Assembly: GCF_003434305.1 (NCBI RefSeq) | Contig: NZ_QKKX01000037.1 | Location: 1 to 35,278 of the forward strand | Reading direction: 5' to 3' | Source of the DNA: Micromonospora sp. MW-13 | GTDB taxonomy: Bacteria; Actinomycetota; Actinomycetes; Mycobacteriales; Micromonosporaceae | DNA: 35,278 nt | In this document: positions 1-8,611 of the stretch, piece after piece | Numbering within the stretch: the first letter of the stretch is position 1 | Layout of the letters: each line of letters starts with the position of its first letter | The notes under the pieces: generated by a model | The model's database searches: none | The model's input: the letters and a program-made list of their open reading frames with translations, nothing else | What the model was told of the DNA's origin: nothing | Translations under genes and position numbers: made by a program

Positions 1-315
1 TAGGCGCCCGCTGGCTGGTTCAGCCACGATGAGCACGCGGTCGCCGGCAGCAAGACCACACCATTGACGCACCACTGCCGGCAGTCGAACGTGGCCTTCT
101 TTCGTCACCTTGAAGACGCCCTGACTATCGGCTGATACGACGATCAGCCCACGGCGCTCTCTTATGTGCAGTCGCAGTCCGGGACTCCACTGGAGTCCCT
201 TCATCGCCGACCGGTCGGCGATCCGACCACGCGAATCGAGCGTCGCCACGCCATAGACAGCTGTACGGCTTCGGGGCACGGCAAGACTCGGAAGCGGCAG
301 TGGAGGACGTCTCAT
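1..315 (-). CDS. AbrB/MazE/SpoVT-family DNA-binding protein, 3' end beyond left edge
   Basis: Reading the minus strand leftward from ATG at 315-313 gives 105 open codons that run off the left edge. After a Pro-rich start (MRRPPLPLPSLAVPRSR) there are two similar beta-hairpin stretches: one around LDSRGRIADRSAMKGLQW, the other around VTKEGHVRLPAVVRQWCGL followed by AAGDRVLIVAEPASGRL. The second is the classic AbrB/SpoVT swapped-hairpin signature (G-x-hydrophobic-x-LP, then L-x-x-G-D-x-V). Proteins of this layout are common in Actinobacteria and are thought to be small dimeric DNA-binding regulators; no target is evident here. No clear Shine-Dalgarno precedes 315, and the frame stays open upstream to a GTG at 387-385, so the start is uncertain. 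The family call is fairly firm; the function is inferred. Confidence 0.75.
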   Translation of the reverse strand, partial: MRRPPLPLPSLAVPRSRTAVYGVATLDSRGRIADRSAMKGLQWSPGLRLHIRERRGLIVVSADSQGVFKVTKEGHVRLPAVVRQWCGLAAGDRVLIVAEPASGRL

Positions 316-471
316 TACCGTCGCGGAGGAGCCAGGAGCACCGCGCCTAGCGGTCGCCTGACCGGGCAGGGCAACGGCGGGGATCACTGACGAGCTGCCT
401 CGTGTCGACGAAGGACTCGCCGCACGCCGCTCACTGAAAGTAGCGCCTGACGTGGCGCTGGAGGGAATTTT

Positions 472-499
472 GCGGTGGTCAAGCATGCTCAACCACCGC
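472..499 (-). terminator. Hairpin downstream of tRNA-Leu
   Basis: Perfect 8-bp inverted repeat gcggtggt (472-479) / accaccgc (492-499) with a 12-nt loop that holds the palindrome agcatgct. It lies about 33 nt past the tRNA 3' end in the direction of tRNA transcription, so it may end that transcript. The bases that follow on that strand are A-rich rather than U-rich, so a factor-independent terminator is not proven. Confidence 0.4.
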
Positions 500-531
500 T
501 ACGTCTACGTCGCACATATGAGACGTACTCG

Positions 532-615
532 TGTCCGAGGGGGGACTTGAACCCCCACGCCCTATACGGGCACTAGCACCTCAAGCTAGCGCGTCTGCCA
601 TTCCGCCACCCGGAC
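532..615 (-). tRNA. tRNA-Leu (anticodon GAG)
   Basis: The minus strand folds as a class II tRNA of 84 nt. The 7-bp acceptor stem is GTCCGGG (615-609) with CTCGGAC (539-533), one G-U pair, then discriminator A at 532. The D region reads TGGCGGAATGGC, the anticodon stem-loop is CTAGC-TTGAGGT-GCTAG with anticodon GAG, and the T arm is GGGGGTTCAAGTCCCCC. A long variable arm, as expected for Leu, lies between. CCA is not encoded, since ACGA follows. It decodes CUC/CUU, the common Leu codons of a high-GC genome. Confidence 0.95.
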
Positions 616-625
616 TTACTCGTTC

Positions 626-654
626 AGCCTACCCTGTCGGCCGGGGTGGCTTCA
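626..654 (-). promoter_or_regulatory. Possible tRNA-Leu promoter
   Basis: On the minus strand TAGGCT (631-626) sits 10 nt before the tRNA 5' end and fits the actinobacterial -10 (TAnnnT). About 17 nt upstream is TGAAGC, a poor -35 match. Assigned mainly from position. Confidence 0.35.
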
Positions 655-838
655 CCACCCGTCGACCGCCCTGGAGGGCCGCACGGGGGATTACTGTACA
701 CGGCGGCCGTGGATCATGCACACCACCTTCCCGGCGACCCGTTAGGCCAGGTCAGAGGGCTGACACCCACGACTGGGGCACGCCGACTCGATCGTGATCG
801 GCAGGGCGGGTGGCGTCGAGCCACCTCCTCCGGGCAGC

Positions 839-3529
839 ATGACTGACGTGTCACAGCCCTCTCCCCTGGCCGCCCTCCAGCACCGGGCGCTGGCCCAGCG
901 CGCCTCCGGCGACCTCGCCGGGGCACGTCGGCTGCTGGCCGACGCGCTCGGACCGATCCGGGCCAGCTACGGCGAGGACCATCCGGAGGTACTGCGTACC
1001 GCGCACCTGTTGGCCCGCCTGCACCGCGAGACGGACGATCCGGCCGCCGCGCGGCGCGTACTGGAGGAATGCCTCGCGGCCGGCGAGCGCCGTTGGCATC
1101 CCGCCGACCCGCTGCTGCTCGCGCTCTCCCTGGACCTCGCCTCGGTCTCCGAGGAACTGGGCAACCGGCACGAGGCCCGCCGCCACTACTCCCGCGTCGC
1201 GAGCGCCGGGCCCGCCGTGCTCGGCGCGGACCACCCGGCGGTACGCGAGGCGCGGCACTACCTCGGCCCGGGCGCGCCCGGGGCGGCGCCCTCCGCTCCC
1301 GCGTACGACCCGTCCGCCGCCCAGCCCCAACCGATCACCCCCCAGCCCGGCCCGATCGTCCCCCAGCAGGGCCCGACGGCGCTCGATGGTCCGACCATGC
1401 CTCTCGCGCCCGTTCCGATGCCCCCGCCGCCGCGGCAGGCGCAGGCCGCCGCGCCGCGGCCCGGAGCCGCGCCGCCTCCGTCGGCGTCCGTCCCGCCCCG
1501 GCAGCCGTCGCCTCCGCCTCTGCCGCCGGTCCCGGCGCCGCAGCAGTACCTTCCGGCTCCGCCTCAGGTTCCAGCCCCGCCCCAGCAGCTTCCACCGCAG
1601 TTCCCGGCCCCGCCGCCGGCCGAGCCAGCACCAGCACCAGCACCAGCACCAGCACCAGCACAGCGAAGTCCCGAGCCGTCCCGTGCACCAACGGCGCAGG
1701 GGCCCCTGCCCGTACCCCCACTTCCCGCTCCCCCACAACAACGCACCACGCCGGTTGACGCGCCCGCCCAGCAGGCGGCCTCCCCGTGGTCACCGGCCCG
1801 GGTCGCCGCGCCGCCAGAGCCCCAGGCTCCGGCTCACCCGGCGCCGGCACCCCAGCCCCCGCCTTACCCGGCGCCGGCTTCCGGCACCCAGCCCGGGCCG
1901 CCGCATCGGACCTACCCTCCGCCGCCGGCCGTGCCGTCTCCGCGTACCGGGCCGCCCACGCCACCCCAACCACCGGCACCGGCCGCACCGACCTCCCCGT
2001 GGGCACCGCAGCCCACGTCGAGAGGCGCCCAGCCCACGTCCGCCCCACCGGCACTGGCCACGCCGCAGGCAGTGCCCGCGCCGCGTCCGCCCACCGGGCC
2101 GGCACCGCAACCGGCACCGCCGCCCGTCCCGGCGCTGGGCTGGGACAAGCCGACCATTCAGGTACGGCAGATCGACGCGCTGCTGCGGGAGGAGGCCACC
2201 CGCGGGGCCGGTACGCAGGCCGGGCCGGTCAGCGACGGTCCGGCGGCACCGGTGAGCAGCGCTCCGCCGGATGCCGGTGCTCCGATCAGCGCCCCGCCCG
2301 CCAGCGGTCCCCCGGCCATCCCGGTCAGCGCCCCGCCGACGAACGTACGACCGGTCAGCGGCACACCGGTCAACACGCCGCCCGTGACCGCGCCGCCGGT
2401 GGTCGGCACGCCGTTCATGTCACCGCCCGTAAGTGGGCCACCCGTAAGCGCACCACCGGTGAGCGGTACGCCGTACAGCGCACCGCCCTTCAGCGCACCA
2501 CCACACAGCGCACCACCACACAGCGCACCACCCTTCAGCGCACCACCCTTCAGCGCACCACCCTTCAGCGCAACGCCGGTCAGTAGTCCGCCGGTCAGCG
2601 GGGCGCCCGTGCCGCCCTGGGGCATGACGGCGCCGCCGTGGAGCAGCGCCGCGCCGCCGCAGCCACTGGCTCCGACCGTCGACCCCGACCCGGCCCCGGA
2701 CCTTGGGGACGGTTCCGACCGTTCCGCCGAGGAGCCGGACGGGCCGCCCGCCGACCGGCAGCCGGAGCCTGGCCCCGCGCCACCGCCACGGTCGCCCGGT
2801 CCGGAGCCGTCGGTGCCGGGGCTCGACGCGTCCGCCGTCGCGCCACCCCCGGTCCCGCCACCCCCGGGCCCGCCGCCCCCGCACCTGGACCACCGCTCCG
2901 GCGCCGCCGACCAGGGGCCGGCCGGGCAGGACTGGACGCGGCAGCGGGCGACCGACCCCGGGCCCGCCGAGCAGGGGCAGCAGGGGCAGGCCTGGCACGA
3001 GCAGGACGGCTGGCGGGCCGCCGACGACTACCCCTCGCCGCAGGATGCGTGGCAGACGACGTACCAGGAGGAGCCGACCGGACGCGGCCGGACGGTGGTC
3101 CTGGTCGCGGTGGTGGCGCTGGTGATCCTGGCGATCGTGGTCGGCGTCGCGGTGCTGGTGTTCGACCGCGACGAGGCGGCTCCCCCGGGCTCGGCACCGG
3201 TGTCGGCACCGGCGTCGGCGTCGGCCGTCCCGAAGGCGAGTGGCCCCCCGCCGGGTGACCTCAAGTTGCGCGACGACAGCAGCACGATCACCCTCACCTG
3301 GACGGATCCGTCCTCCGGCGCGGTGCCGTTCATGGTGGCCGGTGGACGGACCGGGCAGAAGCTGGGCGTGCTGGCCACCGTGGATCCGGGGCAGACCAGC
3401 TACACGGTCAACGGCCTCAACTCGCGGGTGGACTACTGCTTCACCGTGCTGGCGGTCTACTCCACCGACGCCTTCGCCACCTCCGGGCAGGTCTGCACCG
3501 CCCGGACGCCGGCCCCGACGGCGAGCTGA
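839..3529 (+). CDS. TPR / proline-rich / single-TM / Fn3 membrane protein
   Basis: 896 aa. Residues about 1-150 are helical TPR-like repeats: LLADAL, LLARLHRETDDPAAARRVL and SVSEELGNRHEARRHY, with PEVLRTAH-type spacing like Tpr_10/Tpr_12. Residues about 155-760 are low-complexity Pro/Ala/Gln/Ser, including a (PA)n run and pentapeptide repeats of the type SAPPF. A TM helix follows (VVLVAVVALVILAIVVGVAV, near residue 775), then a Pro/Ala/Ser linker and one fibronectin type III domain (TITLTWTDPSSG to NSRVDYCFTVLAVYS) at the C terminus. This suggests a cytoplasmic TPR scaffold, one membrane pass and an extracellular Fn3 head. ATG 839 was chosen because the TPR homology begins just after it; a GTG at 794 would add 15 residues. 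Neither start has a convincing ribosome binding site. The gene stands alone. Its partner is unknown. Confidence 0.8.
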   Translation: MTDVSQPSPLAALQHRALAQRASGDLAGARRLLADALGPIRASYGEDHPEVLRTAHLLARLHRETDDPAAARRVLEECLAAGERRWHPADPLLLALSLDLASVSEELGNRHEARRHYSRVASAGPAVLGADHPAVREARHYLGPGAPGAAPSAPAYDPSAAQPQPITPQPGPIVPQQGPTALDGPTMPLAPVPMPPPPRQAQAAAPRPGAAPPPSASVPPRQPSPPPLPPVPAPQQYLPAPPQVPAPPQQLPPQFPAPPPAEPAPAPAPAPAPAQRSPEPSRAPTAQGPLPVPPLPAPPQQRTTPVDAPAQQAASPWSPARVAAPPEPQAPAHPAPAPQPPPYPAPASGTQPGPPHRTYPPPPAVPSPRTGPPTPPQPPAPAAPTSPWAPQPTSRGAQPTSAPPALATPQAVPAPRPPTGPAPQPAPPPVPALGWDKPTIQVRQIDALLREEATRGAGTQAGPVSDGPAAPVSSAPPDAGAPISAPPASGPPAIPVSAPPTNVRPVSGTPVNTPPVTAPPVVGTPFMSPPVSGPPVSAPPVSGTPYSAPPFSAPPHSAPPHSAPPFSAPPFSAPPFSATPVSSPPVSGAPVPPWGMTAPPWSSAAPPQPLAPTVDPDPAPDLGDGSDRSAEEPDGPPADRQPEPGPAPPPRSPGPEPSVPGLDASAVAPPPVPPPPGPPPPHLDHRSGAADQGPAGQDWTRQRATDPGPAEQGQQGQAWHEQDGWRAADDYPSPQDAWQTTYQEEPTGRGRTVVLVAVVALVILAIVVGVAVLVFDRDEAAPPGSAPVSAPASASAVPKASGPPPGDLKLRDDSSTITLTWTDPSSGAVPFMVAGGRTGQKLGVLATVDPGQTSYTVNGLNSRVDYCFTVLAVYSTDAFATSGQVCTARTPAPTAS
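1625..1660 (+). repeat. Six tandem CCAGCA hexamers (coding Pro-Ala)
   Basis: Six perfect copies of ccagca inside the TPR/Pro-rich gene encode a Pro-Ala run. Copy-number change by slippage would be in frame, so length variation between strains is expected. Confidence 0.9.
2447..2581 (+). repeat. Nine tandem 15-bp units encoding S-[AG]-[PT]-P-x pentapeptides
   Basis: Nine consecutive 15-bp units of the type agcgcaccaccCttc. Units at 2494 and 2509 are identical, as are those at 2524, 2539 and 2554. Each encodes Ser-Ala-Pro-Pro followed by Val, Tyr, Phe or His. More diverged pentapeptides of the same kind (PVSGP, PVSAP) extend upstream to about 2220. Part of the Pro-rich stalk of the TPR/Fn3 protein. 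Confidence 0.9.
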
Positions 3530-3579
3530 CCCGCCGTCCACCCCGCACACGCTGGGTGTCCACAGGCGGACGGTGCGGG

Positions 3580-3608
3580 TTTCCCCTGCCTCAGGGTGGC
3601 CATATGAT
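3580..3608 (+). promoter_or_regulatory. Probable promoter of the Fn3-MoxR-DUF58-transglutaminase operon
   Basis: TATGAT at 3603-3608 is a perfect consensus -10. TTTCCC at 3580-3585 is 17 nt upstream and is a weak -35. The predicted start of transcription, near 3615, would leave a leader of about 65 nt before the GTG at 3682. Confidence 0.5.
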
Positions 3609-3681
3609 GGCACCCGGCTCGGGGAGGGTCGCCGGTCACCGGCGCGCCGACCGGCATGACGACACGGGGAGGCAGCCGCTT

Positions 3682-6315
3682 GTGGCCACCATCGACGACG
3701 CCGTGAGCACCGGGCCGGAGGTTCCCGGCCGCCGTTCCCGCTGGCGTGGCGGCCTGGTCACCATCGGCACGGTGGGGGCGCTGCTGGCCGCGATGGGCCT
3801 CACCGTCCTCGGGCTGGGCGCCGCCGACAACGCGGTGGCCAACTACGACGCCAGCAGTTGGCTGTGGAGCGCGGCGCGCAGCGAGATGGCCCGGGTCAAC
3901 GGCATCACCGCGCGCGTGGACACCCGGGTGGAGGTCCCCGACGCCCGCCGGCACCCGATGCAGGTCATCCAGACCGACCGGCTGCTGGTCCTGCGTGACC
4001 TGAACACGGGGCAGGTCAGCTCGCTGGACCTGGCCACCCTCCAGATCACCGCCAGCACCCGGACCACCCCCGGCCTGGGCGTCAACGTCGCGCTGCACGA
4101 GGACGCCGCGTTCGTGGTGGACGCCGTGCAGGGCATCGTCCGGCAGCTCGACCCGCGCTCGCTGGCCCCCGTCGGCGAGCCGGTGCGCTACCCGCCGGGC
4201 ATCACCGGCGGGGCGTTCGACGGGGAGGGCCGGCTCTGGATCGCCGTCCCGGCCGAGGGCACCGTCTCCGCGGTCACGGCGGCGGAGCTGCCGTCCGAGC
4301 CGGGCTCGGCCGCGCCGGCCGGCTCCGGCGTCAGCCCGAAGAAGGTCGAGACGTACGAGATCGCCGACCCCAGTCACGAGCTGGTCGTCTCCACGCTGGA
4401 CGACGGGGTGGCGGTCCTCGACCGCACGGCCGGCGCGCTGGTGCGGGTGCAGCGCGGCGAGGTCACCCGGACGCAGTTGACGATGGCCGGGCCGGGTGCC
4501 CTGCCGGCGCGGACCAGCGGGCCGAAGGTGCCGGTGACGGTGCCCGGCGACCGGACGGTGCACGTGGTCGGCGCCAGCGGCGAGGAGCGTGCGTTCACCG
4601 TGCCTGGCCGGGGTGACGGGCTCAGCCCGGCCGTGGCCTGGGCGGACCGGTACTACTGCGCCGACGAGAGCACCGGCACGGTGTACTCCTTCGACGCCGG
4701 CGGGCAGCTCGTCGACACGATCGGAGGCAAGGGCTCGACCGGCCCGCTGGAGCTGGAGGTGCGGGAGAACCGGCTGTTCATCAACGCGCCGGACTCGTCG
4801 ACCGCCCGGGTGGTCGACGACAAGCACCAGGTGCGCGAGGTCAACAAGTACGCCAACGACGTGCTCGGCGGCGACCCGCCGCCGGCGCCCCCGCCGCCCC
4901 CGCCGAAGAAGCCGAAGGTGAGCAAGCCGAGCGCGCCGCGCAGCGTCACCGCGTCGGCCGGCAACGCGCAGGCCCGGGTGAGCTGGCGACCGGCCGCCGC
5001 GAACGGCGCGGAGATCATCCGGTACGTGGTGGAGGGTGCCGGCCAGCGCCGGGAGGTGGGCGCGAACCAGCGGTCGGTGGAGATCACCGGCCTGACCAAC
5101 GGCGAGACGTACCGGTTCTCGGTGCACGCGGTCAACGCCAAGGGCGACGGCCCGGCGCGGACCAGCAACCCGGTCACCCCGACCGCCGCGGTGCCGGACC
5201 CGCCGGCCAGCGTCACGGCCGAGGCCCGGCCGAACGGCACGGTACTGGTCAAGTGGCCGGCCGCCAACGGCCAGGGCAACACCATCACGAAGTACGCGGT
5301 GACGGCGACCTCGGCCGGCGCGACCGCCCCGGCCGGCGAGTCGGCGAAGACCGAGCTGGTGGTGCCGGCCGGCGAGCTGGAGTACGGCACGCAGTACGCG
5401 TTCACCGTCGTCGCGGTCAACGACCGGGGCGCCGGCTCGAAGGCCTCCCCGGTGAGCAACAGCGTGGTGCCGTTCGCGGCGCCCGACCAGCCGGTGGACC
5501 TGCGGGCGTCGACGGTGGCGGACCAGCCGGGCACCGTGGCGGTGCAGTGGTCCCCGGCGCCGGCCAACGGCCGGCCGGTCACGAAGTACCTGGTGGACGT
5601 CGGCGGCCGGGCCAGCGAGGTGACCGACACCCGGGCCACCGTGAACGGCCTGGGCGACGGGCAGAACGTCACCGTGAAGGTGAAGGCCGTCAACGAGGCC
5701 GGCCCGGGCCCGGAGGCCACCGCCACCGCCCGCACGGTCGCCCAGCCCCGGGTCACCGTCACCGGCTCGTCGGCGACGGCCACGGCCGTCACGGTCACCT
5801 TCACCGTGGACGCCGGGGGCGGGAAGGCGACCTGCACCGTCAGCGTCCCGGGCGAGGCGCCGGTGCAGGCGAGGAACTGCGCCAGCGCGACCGTGTCCGG
5901 CCTGACGCCGGGCACGAGGTACACGGCCACGGTGACGGCGAGCAACGCCGCCGGCAAGGGCACCGCGGACCGGGCCCAGGCCACCGATCCGCTGTACGGG
6001 ATCGCGACCTGCAACAACGGGCCCGACGGCGACCAGCGGACGTACTGCGACCGGGACGTGGCCGGCCGCAACGGCAACGAGATCTTCCGGGTGCCCCGGC
6101 AGGACAACGACCAGCAGGCCGGCTGGGCCAAGCCGGGCCGGCGGCTGAAGGCGTACTGCAAGAGGCAGGGCGAGAACGTCGACTCCTGGATCTACAACAA
6201 CCAGAAGCAGAGCACCTGGTGGGTGCAGGTCGAGTACAGCGGGAAGAACTACATCCCGTGGGCCTGGCTCAACCTCGAGGGCGAGGACAACATCAAAGTC
6301 CTGCCCACCTGCTGA
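3682..6315 (+). CDS. Membrane-anchored beta-propeller/fibronectin type III protein, first gene of the MoxR operon
   Basis: 877 aa from GTG 3682, chosen because GGGGAGG lies 9 nt upstream; ATG 3604 or 3607 would add 25-26 residues without as good a site. A basic N terminus is followed by a TM anchor (about residues 24-47), so the bulk is extracellular. Residues about 60-390 look like a propeller-type repeat domain (LYVLRDLNTGQ-like blades such as LLVLRDLNTGQVSSLDLATL, DGVAVLDRTAGALVRV, TGTVYSFDAGGQLVDTIGG). A Pro-rich hinge lies near 398-410. Four Fn3 domains start near 416, 504, 600 and 687. A Cys-containing C-terminal domain (about 767-877, TCNNGPDGDQRTYCDRD to NYIPWAWLNLEGED) may be SH3-like. 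The gene leads an operon with MoxR, DUF58 and a TgpA-like protein. The family is presumed to form an envelope assembly; its role is unknown. Confidence 0.8.
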   Translation: MATIDDAVSTGPEVPGRRSRWRGGLVTIGTVGALLAAMGLTVLGLGAADNAVANYDASSWLWSAARSEMARVNGITARVDTRVEVPDARRHPMQVIQTDRLLVLRDLNTGQVSSLDLATLQITASTRTTPGLGVNVALHEDAAFVVDAVQGIVRQLDPRSLAPVGEPVRYPPGITGGAFDGEGRLWIAVPAEGTVSAVTAAELPSEPGSAAPAGSGVSPKKVETYEIADPSHELVVSTLDDGVAVLDRTAGALVRVQRGEVTRTQLTMAGPGALPARTSGPKVPVTVPGDRTVHVVGASGEERAFTVPGRGDGLSPAVAWADRYYCADESTGTVYSFDAGGQLVDTIGGKGSTGPLELEVRENRLFINAPDSSTARVVDDKHQVREVNKYANDVLGGDPPPAPPPPPPKKPKVSKPSAPRSVTASAGNAQARVSWRPAAANGAEIIRYVVEGAGQRREVGANQRSVEITGLTNGETYRFSVHAVNAKGDGPARTSNPVTPTAAVPDPPASVTAEARPNGTVLVKWPAANGQGNTITKYAVTATSAGATAPAGESAKTELVVPAGELEYGTQYAFTVVAVNDRGAGSKASPVSNSVVPFAAPDQPVDLRASTVADQPGTVAVQWSPAPANGRPVTKYLVDVGGRASEVTDTRATVNGLGDGQNVTVKVKAVNEAGPGPEATATARTVAQPRVTVTGSSATATAVTVTFTVDAGGGKATCTVSVPGEAPVQARNCASATVSGLTPGTRYTATVTASNAAGKGTADRAQATDPLYGIATCNNGPDGDQRTYCDRDVAGRNGNEIFRVPRQDNDQQAGWAKPGRRLKAYCKRQGENVDSWIYNNQKQSTWWVQVEYSGKNYIPWAWLNLEGEDNIKVLPTC

Positions 6316-6342
6316 CCGCGCCACCAGGCAAGGAGCACCACC

Positions 6343-7344
6343 GTGAACACCAACGAACCGCTCACCCAGCCGGAGGTGCAGGGCTTCGCCGCCCTCGCCG
6401 CCCGGCTGGCGGAGAACGTCAACTCGGTGGTGCTGGGCAAGCCGCAGGTGGTCCGGCTGGCGCTGACGGCGCTGTTCGCGCAGGGACATGTGCTGCTGGA
6501 GGACGTGCCAGGGGTCGGCAAGACCACCCTGGCCCGGGCGATCGCCGCCACCGTGAAGGGGCAGTGGCGGCGCATCCAGTTCACCCCGGACCTGCTGCCC
6601 TCGGACGTGTCCGGGGTGACCATCTTCAACCAGGCCACCCGGGGCTTCGAGTTCCACCCGGGGCCGGTGTTCGCCAACATCGTCATCGCCGACGAGATCA
6701 ACCGGGCGTCGCCGAAGACCCAGTCGGCGCTGCTGGAGGTGATGGAGGAGCGCACCGTCACCGTGGACGGGGTCCGGCACCCGGTGCCGCAGCCGTTCCT
6801 GGTGGTCGCCACGCAGAACCCGGTGGAGATGGACGGCACGTACCGGCTGCCGGAGGCGCAGCTCGACCGGTTCCTGGTGAAGCTCTCCGTCGGCTACCCC
6901 GACGAGGCGGTCGAGGTGGAGGTGCTGCGCGGGGCGACGGTCCGCTCCCCCGAGGCGCTGGCGGCGATCACCGACACCGACACCGTCGGGGAGATGGTGC
7001 GGATGGCGAGGCGGGTGCACATCGCCGAGCCGCTGTACGCGTACGCGGTCCGGCTGGCCGCCGCGACCCGCCACCACCCGCAGGTACGGGTGGGGGTGAG
7101 CCCCCGGGGGGTGATCGCGCTGACCCGGGCGGCGTGCGCGTACGCGCTGATCGACGGGCGGGGCTGGATCATGCCGGAGGACCTCAAGGCGCTCGCCGAG
7201 CCGGTGTTCGCGCACCGGCTGCTGCTCGGTTCGGACGCGCAGGTGCGGGGGGTGACCCCCGCCGAGGTGCTCCGTCAGGCGGTCGCCTCGGTGCCGGTGC
7301 CGCTGCCGTCGGGTCAGGTCGCCCCGGCCCCGGTTCAGGGCTGA
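6343..7344 (+). CDS. MoxR-family AAA+ ATPase
   Basis: 333 aa, start GTG 6343 with AAGGAG 7 nt upstream. All the expected motifs are present: Walker A VPGVGKTT (residues 55-62), Walker B IVIADE (113-118), sensor 1 ATQNP (156-160), and the MoxR signature around GTYRLPEAQLDRF. MoxR ATPases act as chaperone-like remodelling factors, and they are nearly always encoded next to DUF58 and transglutaminase-like membrane proteins, as here. The gap from the Fn3 gene is 27 nt and to DUF58 16 nt, so the genes are almost certainly co-transcribed. The protein is cytoplasmic. The client protein is not known. Confidence 0.95.
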   Translation: MNTNEPLTQPEVQGFAALAARLAENVNSVVLGKPQVVRLALTALFAQGHVLLEDVPGVGKTTLARAIAATVKGQWRRIQFTPDLLPSDVSGVTIFNQATRGFEFHPGPVFANIVIADEINRASPKTQSALLEVMEERTVTVDGVRHPVPQPFLVVATQNPVEMDGTYRLPEAQLDRFLVKLSVGYPDEAVEVEVLRGATVRSPEALAAITDTDTVGEMVRMARRVHIAEPLYAYAVRLAAATRHHPQVRVGVSPRGVIALTRAACAYALIDGRGWIMPEDLKALAEPVFAHRLLLGSDAQVRGVTPAEVLRQAVASVPVPLPSGQVAPAPVQG

Positions 7345-7360
7345 GGCGGGCCGTACGGAC

Positions 7361-8611
7361 GTGGGGATCACCGCCCGGGGCGCCGGGCTGCTCGTGGCCG
7401 CCGTGGCGCTGCTCGGCACCGGGTTCCGGTTCGCCTACCCGGAGCTGACACTGCTCGGCGCGGCGGCGGCCGTCGCGGTGGGGTACGCCCTGCTGGTGGC
7501 GCTGTGGCGGCCCCGGCTTGAGGTGACCCGGCACGCCGACCCGGACCGGGTGTCCCGGGGTGAGCCGGCGCGGATGGTGCTGACGGTGCGCAACGCCGGG
7601 CGGGTGCGGGCGGCGAACCTGCTGGCCGAGGACCGCTGCGGAGAGCGGGCGGTGCCGGTGCCGGTGCTGCGGCTGCGGCCCGGTCGGGACACCACGATCA
7701 GCTACGACGTGCCGACCGACCGGCGGGGCGTGGTGCCGGTCGGGCCGCTGCGGGTGACCCGGCGCGACCCGCTGGGGCTGGTGGCGCTGGCCCGCCCGTA
7801 CTCGGGCACGGTGCCGGTGTGGGTGCACCCGCGCGTCCACCCGCTGACGGCGGTGCCGAGGGGGGCCGGGCGCAGCCTCGACGGCCGGGTGGACGGCGTG
7901 CCGCACGGGTCGATCACGTTCGACTCGTTGCGGGAGTACGTGGTCGGCGACGAACTGCGCCGGGTGCACTGGCGCACCAGCGCCCGGGTGGGCGAGCTGA
8001 TGGTGCGGGAGAACGTGGACACCAGCCTGCCCCGGATCGTGGTGCTGCTGGACGACCGGGCCGCCGCCCATTCCGACCCGGAGTCGTTCGAGTCGGCCTG
8101 CGAGGCGGCGGCGTCGGTGGTCGCGGCGGCGCTGCGCGCCGACCTGCCCGTGGCGCTGCTGCTGGTGGCCCCGAAGCAGCCCACCGACGACGGGCAGCCG
8201 GCGTCGGCCGGGGGCCGGTGGGCGGCCCGGGTCGTGGGCCGGCTGCGGGCCCGGCGCGCCGCGCCGCCGGCCAGCACGGCGGCGAGCGGGGCGGCCGAGG
8301 CCGGGGGCGGGCCGCTGGACCGGCTCGCCGCGGTCCGGCTGGACCCGGGGGACGCCGGTGCGGCGCTGCGCGCGGCGACGGCCCGGCTGCGTCAGCAGCG
8401 ACTGGGCGACACGCTGGTCTTCCTCACCGGGCCGGGCGGCCGGGGCGACCTGGGGCACCTCGGCGCGCTGCGCGGGGCGTACCCGTCGGTGGTGGTGGGG
8501 GTGTTCGGGGCGGCGGAGCCGACGCCGCCCGGCGCGACCGGGATGGTGGTCGTGGACGCGGCCGACGGGGCCGCGTTCGCGGCCGAGTGGGACGGGGTCC
8601 GCCGGTGGTGA
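7361..8611 (+). CDS. DUF58 domain membrane protein
   Basis: 416 aa from GTG 7361. Two N-terminal TM segments (about 5-25 and 29-48) come first. A cytoplasmic or envelope region with a beta-rich part follows, and then the DUF58 signature REYVVGDELRRVHW (residues 191-204) running into RTSARVGELMVRE. The DUF58 region is related to von Willebrand A folds and is the usual partner of MoxR ATPases. The stop overlaps the start of the next gene (GTGGTGA), which points to translational coupling. A Gly/Ala-rich stretch around residues 285-315 is not conserved in the family as I know it and is probably a loop. Confidence 0.92.
   Translation: MGITARGAGLLVAAVALLGTGFRFAYPELTLLGAAAAVAVGYALLVALWRPRLEVTRHADPDRVSRGEPARMVLTVRNAGRVRAANLLAEDRCGERAVPVPVLRLRPGRDTTISYDVPTDRRGVVPVGPLRVTRRDPLGLVALARPYSGTVPVWVHPRVHPLTAVPRGAGRSLDGRVDGVPHGSITFDSLREYVVGDELRRVHWRTSARVGELMVRENVDTSLPRIVVLLDDRAAAHSDPESFESACEAAASVVAAALRADLPVALLLVAPKQPTDDGQPASAGGRWAARVVGRLRARRAAPPASTAASGAAEAGGGPLDRLAAVRLDPGDAGAALRAATARLRQQRLGDTLVFLTGPGGRGDLGHLGALRGAYPSVVVGVFGAAEPTPPGATGMVVVDAADGAAFAAEWDGVRRW

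Noticed and set aside
531..797. 88-codon plus-strand frame over the tRNA-Leu
   Set aside because: It is the antisense of the tRNA; MSEGGLEPP-type translations are a well-known artefact of reverse-strand tRNA sequence.
2447..2581. Array resembling a CRISPR
   Set aside because: 15-bp units without spacers, in frame inside a protein-coding region; a protein repeat, not CRISPR.
2420..3613. 397-codon minus-strand frame over the Pro-rich gene
   Set aside because: Its repeats (CAEGW-type) are the antisense reading of the 15-bp repeats; the TM and Fn3 domain on the plus strand are the real coding signal.
3457..7419. 1320-codon open frame on the minus strand
   Set aside because: It lies antisense to the Fn3 and MoxR genes, its translation is Arg/Val/Gly-rich low-complexity sequence without domains, and it reflects the lack of stop codons in GC-rich DNA.
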